This document shows positions 1 through 7,941 of a DNA stretch of 10,644 nucleotides, in pieces. This DNA comes from Flavobacteriales bacterium (GTDB lineage: Bacteria; Bacteroidota; Bacteroidia; Flavobacteriales; Flavobacteriaceae): assembly GCA_027065935.1 (NCBI GenBank), contig JAMONI010000209.1, positions 1 to 10,644 of the forward strand, in the 5' to 3' direction. Position 1 is the first letter of the stretch. Each line of letters opens with the position of its first letter. The notes beneath the pieces were generated by a model. The model was given only the letters and a program-made list of their open reading frames with translations, was not told where the DNA came from and searched no databases. The position numbers and the translations under genes were made by a program.

Positions 1-81
1 CTACTCGCCGCCAAAGTATCCGAACAATTGGATGACGATTTGCAATTGTTGGTACAAACCTATAAGGAAAGCCTAAAATAA
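1..81 (+). CDS. C-terminal fragment of an unidentified protein (possibly PurE)
   Basis: The first 78 bases form an open frame that enters from outside the window and ends at TAA (79-81), giving 26 residues. They begin LLAAKVSEQLDDD and end TYKESLK. The fragment looks like an amphipathic C-terminal helix rich in Leu, Asp and Lys. The LLAAK start followed by an acidic stretch and a YKESL tail resembles the last helix of PurE (5-(carboxyamino)imidazole ribonucleotide mutase, purine synthesis), but 26 residues cannot establish this. The frame is supported by the in-frame stop and by the intrinsic terminator 38 nt downstream. The product name is a weak guess from pattern memory. Confidence 0.55.
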   Translation, partial: LLAAKVSEQLDDDLQLLVQTYKESLK

Positions 82-119
82 GCACTCATACCTTATATAC
101 AACAGTATTGCATTAAATT

Positions 120-150
120 AAGCACCGTCCAAAACCGGCGGTGCTTTTCC
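120..150 (+). terminator. Intrinsic terminator after the first partial gene
   Basis: The arms AAGCACCG (120-127) and CGGTGCTT (139-146) pair perfectly over 8 bp. The stem can extend by two C-G pairs (129-130 with 137-138) past a bulged T128, leaving an AAAACC loop. A T run (145-148) forms the tail. It lies 38 nt after the stop at 81 and before the fabH promoter, so it separates the two transcription units. Confidence 0.85.
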
Positions 151-210
151 TTATGTGCCGATTCTAAGCTTCGTTTAAACAAGATAAAAACAAAAATTAA
201 AAAAAGATTT

Positions 211-218
211 TATCTTTG
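211..218 (+). promoter_or_regulatory. Bacteroidota-type -7 promoter element of fabH
   Basis: TATCTTTG matches the Bacteroidota sigma-ABfr -7 consensus TAnnTTTG exactly and ends 23 nt before the fabH ATG. No TTTG-like -33 element is visible at the usual spacing; that area is an A-rich tract (184-206). The element overlaps a small inverted repeat, AAAGAT (203-208) and ATCTTT (212-217) around a TTT loop. Confidence 0.6.
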
Positions 219-241
219 AAGCAACTTTAAAAGTAATCCTT

Positions 242-1255
242 ATGTATAATTCCAAAGTCATAGGTTTGGGCAAATACGTCCCCGAACGCGTGGTTACCAA
301 CGAAGAACTCACCCGTTACATGGACACCTCCGATGAATGGATACGCGAACGAACAGGCATAGAACAGCGCCATTGGGTAGCCGAAGGCGACGGCAATACC
401 ACCGCCGTAATGGGGGCCAAAGCCGCCCGGCAAGCCCTCGAACGGGCGGGATTAAAACCTTCCGACATCGATTTTATCGTCTTTGCCACCCTCAGCCCCG
501 AATTCTTCTTTCCCGGTTCGGGCGTACTCCTTCAGGAACTGCTCGAAATGCCTACCGTAGGCGCATTGGACGTCCGCAACCAATGTAGCGGATTCGTTTA
601 TGCCACCGCCGTAGCCGACCAATTTATCAAAACGGGGATGTATAAGAACGTTTTGGTCGTAGGGTCGGAAATCCAATCCACCGGGCTGGACGTCAGCACA
701 CGGGGAAGAGGCGTTTCCGTGATATTCGGTGACGGAGCGGGCGCTATGATACTGACCCGTACCGAAGAAAAAAAGAAAGGTCTGTTAGCCCATTCCCTCC
801 ATTCCGAAGGAAAATACGCCGACCAATTAACCGTGAAATACCCCGCCAGTTCGTTTCCTTCACAAAAATACTTCGAACACCTGCAACAAAATCCCGACGA
901 AACCGGGCATTTTCCGTATATGAACGGTAATTTCGTATTTAAAAACGCCGTCGTACGGTTCCAGGAAGCCATCGCCGAAGTATTACAAAAAGCCGGAATG
1001 TCCAAAGAAGATTTAGACCTTTTGATTCCTCATCAGGCCAACTTGCGCATTTCACAATTCATACAAAAAATGTTCGGACTGAAAGACCATCAGGTATATA
1101 ATAACATTCAGAAATACGGAAACACCACCGCCGCATCCATCCCAATCGCCTTAACCGAAGCTTGGGAAGCGGGAAAAATCAAAGAAAACGACATCGTGGT
1201 ATTGGCCGCCTTCGGAAGCGGATTTACTTGGGGCGCCAACCTTATCAAATGGTAA
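242..1255 (+). CDS. fabH: Beta-ketoacyl-ACP synthase III (FabH family)
   Basis: A 337-residue cytoplasmic thiolase-fold enzyme. FabH condenses an acyl-CoA primer with malonyl-ACP to start fatty-acid synthesis. The Cys-His-Asn triad is complete: C115 in DVRNQCSGF, H264 in the PHQANLRI motif and N294 in GNTTAAS. The GDGAGA segment (164-169) and the C-terminal AAFGSGFTWGANL signature (322-334) are typical. The protein is about 20 residues longer than E. coli FabH, mostly from a longer stretch between residues 190 and 227, just before the MNGNFVFK segment. ATG at 242 gives the expected N-terminus (YNSKVIGLGKYVPE) and fits the -7 element. The neighbours are not the usual plsX, rpmF, fabD or accB, so this may be a FabH paralogue with a different primer preference. 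The family is certain from the sequence; the exact substrate is not. Confidence 0.93.
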   Translation: MYNSKVIGLGKYVPERVVTNEELTRYMDTSDEWIRERTGIEQRHWVAEGDGNTTAVMGAKAARQALERAGLKPSDIDFIVFATLSPEFFFPGSGVLLQELLEMPTVGALDVRNQCSGFVYATAVADQFIKTGMYKNVLVVGSEIQSTGLDVSTRGRGVSVIFGDGAGAMILTRTEEKKKGLLAHSLHSEGKYADQLTVKYPASSFPSQKYFEHLQQNPDETGHFPYMNGNFVFKNAVVRFQEAIAEVLQKAGMSKEDLDLLIPHQANLRISQFIQKMFGLKDHQVYNNIQKYGNTTAASIPIALTEAWEAGKIKENDIVVLAAFGSGFTWGANLIKW

Positions 1256-1280
1256 ACCGATACATATTTCGGAATGGTCA

Positions 1281-1311
1281 TTTACATTTACATAAATTTT
1301 TATTACATTAG
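1281..1311 (+). promoter_or_regulatory. Possible promoter of the susC-susD operon
   Basis: The 79-nt gap after fabH is AT-rich and contains TACATTAG (1304-1311), which matches TAnnTTTG at all but one constrained position. TTTA (1281-1284, one mismatch to the -33 TTTG) lies 19 nt upstream. The -7 element ends 23 nt before the susC ATG, the same distance as for fabH. I see no strong terminator in this gap (only a 4-bp CCGA/TCGG pairing at its start), so read-through from fabH is also possible. Confidence 0.35.
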
Positions 1312-1334
1312 AGACGAAAATTAAAAAATCATAT

Positions 1335-4300
1335 ATGCACGCAAAAAAGCTTATTAGGGTCTTAACGAGCATGTTATTTGCTCTGAGCATGACACTCGTT
1401 TACGGTCAACAAATGACCGTGAAGGGAGTGGTTAAGGACAAAACGGGCGAACCATTGCCCGGTGCGGAAGTACTAAATACCAATTCCGGCAAAGCCGCCA
1501 TTACCGATTTCGACGGCAAATTCAGTCTGGAAGCCAATCACGGCGACATGCTGAAAGTGCATTATCTGGGCTACAAGGACAAAGAAGTCCTCGTAACAGG
1601 TGATGCCATCGTGGTAGTTCTGGAACAAGATGCCATAGGCTTGGATCAAGTGGTGATCACCGGTGTGTCCGGTGTAGGGACCAAAAAACAGCTCGGTTCC
1701 ACCATCCACACCTTGAAGTCGGAAGATATGGGCGAGCGCGAAGCCACCACCGTTACCGAAGCCTTGCAAGGCCAAATAGCGGGTGCTTACATCACCCGAA
1801 ACAACGGATCACCCAACGGTAACATAAGCGTCCGGCTCAGAGGCCCCAGCACCATCTTGGGAAGTTCCGAACCGCTCATCATGATAGACGGTGTCATCGT
1901 CAATAACGAAGACCGGGGCATCAGTGGCCTGGGTTCGGCTTCGCAATCCGCTTTGGTGGACATCGACTTGGATGATATCGAACGCATCGAAGTGCTGAAA
2001 GGTCCCGCCGCCTCGGCCATTTACGGTTCCATCGCTAGCAACGGAATCATCAACATCATCACCAAAAAAGGTAGAACCGGACAACCCACCGTAAGCGTTA
2101 ATTCCAAATTTACACTAAGCGAAGTCAGAAAATTCAAACCCGTCAACCAAGTCTGGCTCTATAAAGACGGAAGCGGAACTATCAAACCCCTTCCGAAAAC
2201 CTTCAACGGAACCAACCTCTCACGCTACGACTGGGGTAAGGAATACATCTTTACCAAAGCTCAAGGCTACTACAATTCCGTCGAAGTGAAAGGCGGTACC
2301 GAAACCACGCGATACGTCATTAGCGGAGGTATGCTCAATAACGACGGCGTTTTGAGAAATACCAACTTCAAACGGGAAAACTTCCGCTTGAAACTCAACC
2401 AAAAACTCAACGACTGGATCGATTTGGAAGGCGCCGTGTATTATGCCAATACCACATCCAAAGAGATTCCGTTCGGAAACGGATGGGTGGCCAACCCGAT
2501 GATTGCCTATATGTTCGGAGACAACATGGTAAGCCCTTATCCGAACAATAAAGGCATTTATCCCGTCATTAAAAGCAGCGGCGGACTTAAATATTTGGAT
2601 TACAGCGGTACCGGGGCGCAAGCTTGGTACGGCAACCCTTACGAAGCCATCGACCTCACCGATATATCGGTGAACAACAATCGTGTGATTTCCAACTTCG
2701 CCGTTACGGCTCAGCCTATGGAAGGCTTGAAAATCAAATATTCCTTCGGATATGATTACACGGCCACCAAACAACATTTCCGCTTGCCTTATAATTTCAC
2801 AAGCGACCGTAACGGATACCTCAACCAACGCGCGGCCTTTACCAAAATCCTAAACTCCGCCATCGACGCTTCATACCAATACAAACTCGGCGATATGTTT
2901 AAAGCCACAACCGGTATAGGTTACAACTATTTATACAGAAGATTGGACACCCAATCGGCTTCGCAAACCGAAATGCCGATCTTTGACAACATACAAGTGA
3001 TCAGCGGTGACAATCCCGTAGCCACCGGTATTTACGAACGCGCCATGTGGGGCGGATACATCCAACAAGTGTTCAATTACGATGATAAATTCTTCCTCAC
3101 TTTGGCCGGAAGAATGGACGGCGCTTCCACATTCGGCCGAAACGAAAGAAACCAATTCTACCCCAAAGCTTCCACCTCGTTGGTATTGTCGAATTTCGAC
3201 TTCTTTAACGAAGCCCTGGGTGATGTGGTCAACGAATTCAAATTACGCGCCGCTTACGGCGAAGCGGGTAACCTGTCCGTTCTGGATGCCCCTTCGCGAA
3301 ACTATATGTATCTCGGAACTTTATATTCCTCCGGTAATTATTTGGGACAAAATACCTACGCTCCGCAAACGGCCGACGGTAACGCAAACATCCGGCCCGA
3401 ACGAAGCAAGGAATTCGAAGCCGGGTTTGATGCATCGTTGTTCAACGGAAAATTGGGTATCGAATTTACCTATTACCGTCAAGATATAAAAGATTTGGTG
3501 CTCAATCGCGTGTTGGCACCTTCCACTGGATTTTCTTCCCGCTACGAGAACGTAGGTTCAATGGTCAACAAAGGATTTGAAGTGATGCTAAAAGGAACAC
3601 CCGTTCAAAAAACCGATTTCAAATGGGATGTCAATATCACCTATTCCACCAATGACAACAAGGTTTACGACGTACCGGGCTACCGTGTGCAATTGGCCGG
3701 ATTCGGCGGAACGTCCGTGGTGGAAGAAGGACAACCCATAGGTGCATTCTACCTCTATTACTATGCGACCGACAGTAACGGAAACTGGGTGTTGGACGCC
3801 AACGGAAATCCCCAAAGAGCCAGAGGACATTACGAAGATAAAGACGGTGACGGATTTGCCGAAACCGCCGTTCAAGATTTTGATAACAACGGACAACCCG
3901 TAGGAGAGCTTCTACGCAAAGTAATCGGTGACCCGCATCCGGATTTCATCGCCTCGTTGGGACAAACCTTCACTTACAAAAACTTCTCCTTAAGAGTGGT
4001 TTTGGAAACCGTTCAAGGTTTCGACGTGTTGAACTGGGATAAACGTATGGCTTACCGGTTCCCCGTAGGAGAATTCTACGGCGAAGAGTTGCAATTGGTT
4101 AAAGACGGCGTGAAAAATCCCGGATGGTACTCCAGCCGGTTCGCCATTTGGGAATCCTTCCTGGAAGACGGTTCGTTCACCAAATTGCGTGAGGTTTCCC
4201 TTTCATACAAAATGAAAGTGAATTCCAAATACCTCAAGCGCGTAAGATTTACCCTGACCGGTACCAATTTGTTGTCATTCGACAACTATTGGGGTATGGA

Positions 4301-4406
4301 TCCCGAAGTAAACTACATGGGACGTAGTAACGTAGGCCGTTCGCAAGACTTCGGAGGAATTCCCATTCCGCGAACCTATTCGTTCGGTGTTAATCTTACC
4401 TTTTAA
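1335..4406 (+). CDS. SusC/RagA-family TonB-linked outer membrane transporter
   Basis: A 1023-residue outer-membrane barrel that, with SusD, imports nutrients too large for porins, energised by TonB. A Sec signal peptide (residues 1-24; basic MHAKK, hydrophobic core, LVYG before QQ) precedes a carboxypeptidase-regulatory-like domain (about 28-97, with ITDFDGKFSL). A TonB-box-like LDQVVITG (103-110) follows. The plug domain carries SVRLRGPSTILG (165-176), PLIMIDGVIVNN (180-191) and IERIEVLKGPAASAIYGSIA (215-234), all typical of SusC proteins. The rest is barrel strands. Late in the barrel, DKDGDG (835-840) is a calcium-loop-like motif common in this family and is followed by IGDPHPDF. The chain ends in FGVNLTF, a barrel-assembly signal. 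Length is normal and no frameshift is seen. The substrate cannot be read from the sequence. susD follows after 19 nt. Confidence 0.96.
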   Translation: MHAKKLIRVLTSMLFALSMTLVYGQQMTVKGVVKDKTGEPLPGAEVLNTNSGKAAITDFDGKFSLEANHGDMLKVHYLGYKDKEVLVTGDAIVVVLEQDAIGLDQVVITGVSGVGTKKQLGSTIHTLKSEDMGEREATTVTEALQGQIAGAYITRNNGSPNGNISVRLRGPSTILGSSEPLIMIDGVIVNNEDRGISGLGSASQSALVDIDLDDIERIEVLKGPAASAIYGSIASNGIINIITKKGRTGQPTVSVNSKFTLSEVRKFKPVNQVWLYKDGSGTIKPLPKTFNGTNLSRYDWGKEYIFTKAQGYYNSVEVKGGTETTRYVISGGMLNNDGVLRNTNFKRENFRLKLNQKLNDWIDLEGAVYYANTTSKEIPFGNGWVANPMIAYMFGDNMVSPYPNNKGIYPVIKSSGGLKYLDYSGTGAQAWYGNPYEAIDLTDISVNNNRVISNFAVTAQPMEGLKIKYSFGYDYTATKQHFRLPYNFTSDRNGYLNQRAAFTKILNSAIDASYQYKLGDMFKATTGIGYNYLYRRLDTQSASQTEMPIFDNIQVISGDNPVATGIYERAMWGGYIQQVFNYDDKFFLTLAGRMDGASTFGRNERNQFYPKASTSLVLSNFDFFNEALGDVVNEFKLRAAYGEAGNLSVLDAPSRNYMYLGTLYSSGNYLGQNTYAPQTADGNANIRPERSKEFEAGFDASLFNGKLGIEFTYYRQDIKDLVLNRVLAPSTGFSSRYENVGSMVNKGFEVMLKGTPVQKTDFKWDVNITYSTNDNKVYDVPGYRVQLAGFGGTSVVEEGQPIGAFYLYYYATDSNGNWVLDANGNPQRARGHYEDKDGDGFAETAVQDFDNNGQPVGELLRKVIGDPHPDFIASLGQTFTYKNFSLRVVLETVQGFDVLNWDKRMAYRFPVGEFYGEELQLVKDGVKNPGWYSSRFAIWESFLEDGSFTKLREVSLSYKMKVNSKYLKRVRFTLTGTNLLSFDNYWGMDPEVNYMGRSNVGRSQDFGGIPIPRTYSFGVNLTF

Positions 4407-4425
4407 TTCCTAAAAAATTAATGTT

Positions 4426-5763
4426 ATGAAAAATATCATCAAATATATAACACTCGTTTTTACCCTTACGGCCATTGTGGCATGTAAGACGGAATTCGAA
4501 AATCACAACGCCGCCAGCGAAGACGCGGTATATGATACCCCGGATGCTTATCCCGGAATCGTCTTGGGAATGACCAAGCATTTTGCGCAAAACGCTATGA
4601 GTGAAATCGTAAGAGGACCGGGCGTCATCGCTCGTGAAATCGCCTCTACCAATACCTATATCACCGAGCGTGATCTGGAAAAAGGAGACATACCGAACGA
4701 TAATTCCAGTTTGTCGGCGCTATGGCGGTATCTTCATTACGAAAGAGGAATAGCCGAAAAGATAGGAGCTAATATCGACGATGTGGTTTTCCCCGATGAC
4801 GACGAAAAAGCCGGTATCAAAGCCTATGCCAAGTTTTTTGAAGGAATGACTACGGCTTACCTCGGTTTCTATTGGGAAAAAGCAACCAAACAAAACGACC
4901 CGGATAACCAAGCCGAGTTTTTCCCCAGGGCCGATGTCTTGCAAGAAGCCTTGGCGGATTTGGACGCCGCATTGAGCATTTTTAATAGCAACGCCAATGC
5001 CGTGGCTTATATTAACTCCTTAGTATCCAACGCTTTTTCGGTTGTGGATGTGATAAATGTCTTCAAAGCGAGAATCTATTTGGAATTGGGAGATTATCAA
5101 AATGCCATAGCTGCCGCTAACAATGTGGACATGACTACCGTAAGCGTGTGGACCTACGAATCCACTACCTCCGGCCGCAATCCCGTTTATGTAACCCAAT
5201 ACGACCCCGCTTCCAACGAGCGCTGGAAAGGTGTGGTGGATATGGGCGTAACCGTAGAACCGGGCGACGGCCGCGTAGCCTTTTACTTGGGAGGCGATAC
5301 GGGCATTGCATCCATCGAATGTAATTTCAATACCAATTACATCTTGGGCTTTTGGGATAACGAAGACGAAGATATCCCCGTTTATTTGCCCGATGAAGTG
5401 AAATTAATCAAAGCCGAAGCTTATGCCCACATGGGCGGCGCCAACCTGACCAACGCCGTTACACTAATCGATGAAGTACGCCAAGACAACGCAGACCCCT
5501 TCGGAGTAAATGCCGGACTGGGACCTTGGACGGGAAATCCCAACGACCAACAAGAAGTTCTCGACCAAGTGTTCTACAATTACGCAATGGAAGTGTACTT
5601 GCAAGGAATGCGTTGGTTGGCTCACCGCCGTATTTATCCCGATTACCTCAACGGCGTAACCCCGCCCGTAGATTGTGCTTTACAAAGAACAAGAAATTTC
5701 TTCCCTTATCCTTACAACGAACAATCTAACAACACCAATACGCCTAACGACCCTTCCATTTAA
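4426..5763 (+). CDS. SusD/RagB-family surface nutrient-binding lipoprotein
   Basis: The 445-residue partner of the upstream SusC; SusD proteins form a lid over the barrel and capture substrate at the cell surface. A lipoprotein signal peptide ends in the lipobox IVAC with C20 as the lipidated residue. The following KTEFE is acidic, compatible with the surface-export signal of flavobacterial lipoproteins. Helical TPR-like segments cover roughly 130-235, including FKARIYLELGDYQNAI (213-228). The family's C-terminal motifs are present: EVKLIKAEAYAHMGG (324-338), NAVTLIDEVRQ (343-353), EVYLQGMRWLAHRRI (389-403) and RNFFPYPYNEQSNN (423-436). It is somewhat shorter than the usual 480-550 residues, but no break is visible. 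It lies 19 nt after susC and is followed by a terminator, so the operon appears to contain just these two genes. The ligand is unknown; the adjacent peptidase hints at peptides. Confidence 0.93.
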   Translation: MKNIIKYITLVFTLTAIVACKTEFENHNAASEDAVYDTPDAYPGIVLGMTKHFAQNAMSEIVRGPGVIAREIASTNTYITERDLEKGDIPNDNSSLSALWRYLHYERGIAEKIGANIDDVVFPDDDEKAGIKAYAKFFEGMTTAYLGFYWEKATKQNDPDNQAEFFPRADVLQEALADLDAALSIFNSNANAVAYINSLVSNAFSVVDVINVFKARIYLELGDYQNAIAAANNVDMTTVSVWTYESTTSGRNPVYVTQYDPASNERWKGVVDMGVTVEPGDGRVAFYLGGDTGIASIECNFNTNYILGFWDNEDEDIPVYLPDEVKLIKAEAYAHMGGANLTNAVTLIDEVRQDNADPFGVNAGLGPWTGNPNDQQEVLDQVFYNYAMEVYLQGMRWLAHRRIYPDYLNGVTPPVDCALQRTRNFFPYPYNEQSNNTNTPNDPSI

Positions 5764-5785
5764 TGCCTTAAAGACAAAAAGTCCG

Positions 5786-5822
5786 AAGCAAACCGTCCCG
5801 ATTTCGGGGCGGTTTGTTTGTT
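5786..5822 (+). terminator. Strong intrinsic terminator of the susC-susD operon
   Basis: The arms CAAACCGTCCCG (5789-5800) and CGGGGCGGTTTG (5805-5816) form a 12-bp stem with a single T-G wobble and an ATTT loop. Flanking A and T bases (5786-5788 with 5817-5819) can lengthen it, and a T-rich tail (5813-5822) follows. It lies 22 nt after the susD stop. Confidence 0.9.
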
Positions 5823-5848
5823 ACATAGGTTTAGTTTCCTTATCTTTA
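5817..5848 (+). promoter_or_regulatory. Promoter of the M13 peptidase / mutase unit
   Basis: A -33-like TTTG (5817-5820) is followed, after 20 nt, by TATCTTTA (5841-5848), which differs from the TAnnTTTG -7 consensus only in the last base. The peptidase ATG starts 15 nt further on. The -33 element lies in the T-rich tail of the susD terminator. This layout supports independent transcription of the two downstream genes. Confidence 0.6.
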
Positions 5849-5863
5849 CCCCAAAAAGGATTG

Positions 5864-7930
5864 ATGAAAAAATTGCATATTCTCGTATTTATTTTTCTTT
5901 TAATTTCATGCGGAACCGAGCAAAACCTTCAAACGGATAAAACCCCTACGGCCGAGGTCCGAACCGAAGGCATTCAAACCCGGTATATGGACAGGTCCGT
6001 AAGGCCGCAAGATGATTTTTATCTTTACGTCAACGGGGCGTGGATGCAAAATGCCGGCATTCCGGCCGACAGATCGAGGTGGGGAAGTTTTGACGAATTA
6101 CGCAAACAAACCGACCTAAACCTTTTGGCCATCCTGGAAGACGCCCTTAAAAATCAAACTTACACGGAAGGCACCGACCAAGCCAAAGCTTTGGCTTATT
6201 TTGAATCCTACTTGGATACGTCCCGAAGGAAAAAACTGGGCGTTAGGCCGTTAATAAAATACCTCGATAAAATACAAGCGGTTAATTCAAAACAGGCCCT
6301 TACGGATTTGTTGATTGAATTCGAACCCTATTTTTCCTCCACCTTCTTCGGGATTTACGTGGGGGCGGATATGAAAAACAGTAAAATGAATGCCCTGTAT
6401 GTGTACCCTTCGGGAGGCGGCTTGCCCGAGCGGGATTATTACCTCAACCCGTCCGAAGAAAGCCGAAAAATCAGAGAAGCTTATCAAAAACACATCGTCC
6501 GGATGTTAGGTTTTGTAGGGATAGACAAAGAAACGGCCGAGAAAAAAGCACGGCATATATTAAAGTTGGAAACGGCATTTGCCCGGAACAAAATGACCAA
6601 AGAAGAACGGCGCAAACCCGAAAACCGCTACAATCCGGTAAGCCGGGAACAATTTTCGGACCTCCTTCCGGTTTTCGATACGGATAAATACTTTTCGAAC
6701 CTGCAGTTACAAACCGAACGGCTTATCATAACCGATTTGAACTATTTTAAAAACCTCAGTCAAATCATCGACACTTCGGATTTGGAAGATTTGAAAGACC
6801 TCATGGCATGGAACGTGATACGGAGTTCGGCCGGAAGTTTAGCTCCCGAAATGGCTCGTGCGCATTGGGAATTTTACGGCAAGTTTTTGGAAGGAAAAAA
6901 AGAAAGGCGTCCCTTGAAAGAACGCGCACTTGCCGCAGTCAACGGAGCTATGGGCGAAGCCGTAGGAAAGATTTACGTGGACCGCTTGTTTCCGCCCGAA
7001 GCCAAGCAAAAAGCCGTCGAAATGGTAAAATATCTCCAAAAAGCTTACATCAAACGTATTGAAGATTTGGAATGGATGACCGATTCCACCAAAGCATTGG
7101 CCGTCGAAAAAGTGAAAACCCTGACCGTAAAAATAGGTTATCCCGATAAATGGAAAGATTATTCCGCAATGGAAATACGTCCGGTGGACCGGGGCGGTAA
7201 TTACTTTGAAAACGCTTTGGCCGCCGACAAATGGTCTTTTGACCGGATGGTGTCCAAATTGAACCGTCCCGTGGATAAAACCGAGTGGGGGATGTCGCCT
7301 CAGACCGTTAATGCCTATTATAATCCGCTGAACAATGAAATCGTGTTTCCGGCAGCCATCTTACAACCTCCGTTTTTCAACTTCAAGGCCGACGAAGCCG
7401 TCAATTACGGTGGAATGGGGGCCGTTATCGGTCACGAAATATCACACGGTTTCGATGACCAAGGCGCTAAATTTGATGTGGACGGGAACTTTAACAACTG
7501 GTGGCGCCCCGAAGATTTTAAACGCTTTAACGAAAAGGTGGAAAAATTAGCCCGTCAATACGACCGAATCGAAGTGTTGCCAGGCGTTTACGTAAACGGG
7601 ACTTTTACTTCGGGCGAAAATATAGCCGACTTGGGAGGGATTAATGCCGCTTACACGGCCTTGCAAATGTTTTATGCCGATCACGGTAAACCCGGAAAAA
7701 TTCAAGGATTTACACCCGAACAAAGATTTTTTATTTCTTGGGCAACCGTTTGGCGTACCAAAATCCGTCCCGAAGCCTTGAAAAAACAAATCAAGACCGA
7801 CCCGCACGCCCCCGGCCGGGTAAGAGCCGTGCAACCTTTACGGAATACCGAAGCATTTCACCGGGCATTTGACATTCAACCGGGCGATAAAATGTATTTG
7901 AGTCCCGAAGACAGAGTAATCATCTGGTAA
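5864..7930 (+). CDS. M13-family zinc metallopeptidase lipoprotein (neprilysin/PepO-like)
   Basis: A 688-residue zinc endopeptidase of the neprilysin family, which cleaves oligopeptides rather than folded proteins. ATG at 5864 is chosen because it begins a textbook lipoprotein signal (MKK, hydrophobic core, lipobox LISC with C16). The frame stays open further upstream, but only into the terminator and out of frame through susD. The N-terminal M13 domain starts with [14 protein letters not shown] (47-60). The catalytic domain carries the substrate-binding NAYY (483-486), the zinc motif HEISH (H524, E525, H528), the third ligand E585 with D589 in GENIADLGG, and H648/R654 near the C-terminus, matching neprilysin's transition-state His and substrate Arg. 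All catalytic residues are present. It ends in VIIW, so the Trp of the mammalian C-terminal CxxW box is kept without the Cys. It is likely anchored to the periplasmic or surface face of a membrane. The mutase gene follows after 11 nt. Confidence 0.95.
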   Translation: MKKLHILVFIFLLISCGTEQNLQTDKTPTAEVRTEGIQTRYMDRSVRPQDDFYLYVNGAWMQNAGIPADRSRWGSFDELRKQTDLNLLAILEDALKNQTYTEGTDQAKALAYFESYLDTSRRKKLGVRPLIKYLDKIQAVNSKQALTDLLIEFEPYFSSTFFGIYVGADMKNSKMNALYVYPSGGGLPERDYYLNPSEESRKIREAYQKHIVRMLGFVGIDKETAEKKARHILKLETAFARNKMTKEERRKPENRYNPVSREQFSDLLPVFDTDKYFSNLQLQTERLIITDLNYFKNLSQIIDTSDLEDLKDLMAWNVIRSSAGSLAPEMARAHWEFYGKFLEGKKERRPLKERALAAVNGAMGEAVGKIYVDRLFPPEAKQKAVEMVKYLQKAYIKRIEDLEWMTDSTKALAVEKVKTLTVKIGYPDKWKDYSAMEIRPVDRGGNYFENALAADKWSFDRMVSKLNRPVDKTEWGMSPQTVNAYYNPLNNEIVFPAAILQPPFFNFKADEAVNYGGMGAVIGHEISHGFDDQGAKFDVDGNFNNWWRPEDFKRFNEKVEKLARQYDRIEVLPGVYVNGTFTSGENIADLGGINAAYTALQMFYADHGKPGKIQGFTPEQRFFISWATVWRTKIRPEALKKQIKTDPHAPGRVRAVQPLRNTEAFHRAFDIQPGDKMYLSPEDRVIIW

Positions 7931-7941
7931 TCTTTATTAAG

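Noticed and set aside
598..1005. A 135-codon minus-strand frame inside fabH
   Set aside because: It lies opposite the catalytic core of FabH, and its translation shows no family resemblance.
1256..1275. A possible terminator hairpin after fabH
   Set aside because: Only CCGA and TCGG pair (4 bp), with no T run immediately after, so it is too weak to call.
2220..2828. A 202-codon open frame on the minus strand inside susC
   Set aside because: It is antisense to a complete, recognisable SusC barrel, its translation has no recognisable domain, and no promoter is visible. It looks like a codon-usage shadow.
3838..3855. The DKDGDG calcium-like loop in SusC as a novel feature
   Set aside because: Loops of this type followed by an IGxPxPDF segment are common in SusC/RagA proteins.
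5675..5863. An upstream extension of the M13 peptidase frame starting inside susD
   Set aside because: It would overlap susD, run through the terminator hairpin and bury the lipoprotein signal peptide at residue 64. The ATG at 5864 gives a standard signal and lipobox.
7931..7941. A cobalamin riboswitch or separate promoter for the mutase
   Set aside because: The gap to the peptidase gene is only 11 nt, and no aptamer-like structure is apparent before it.
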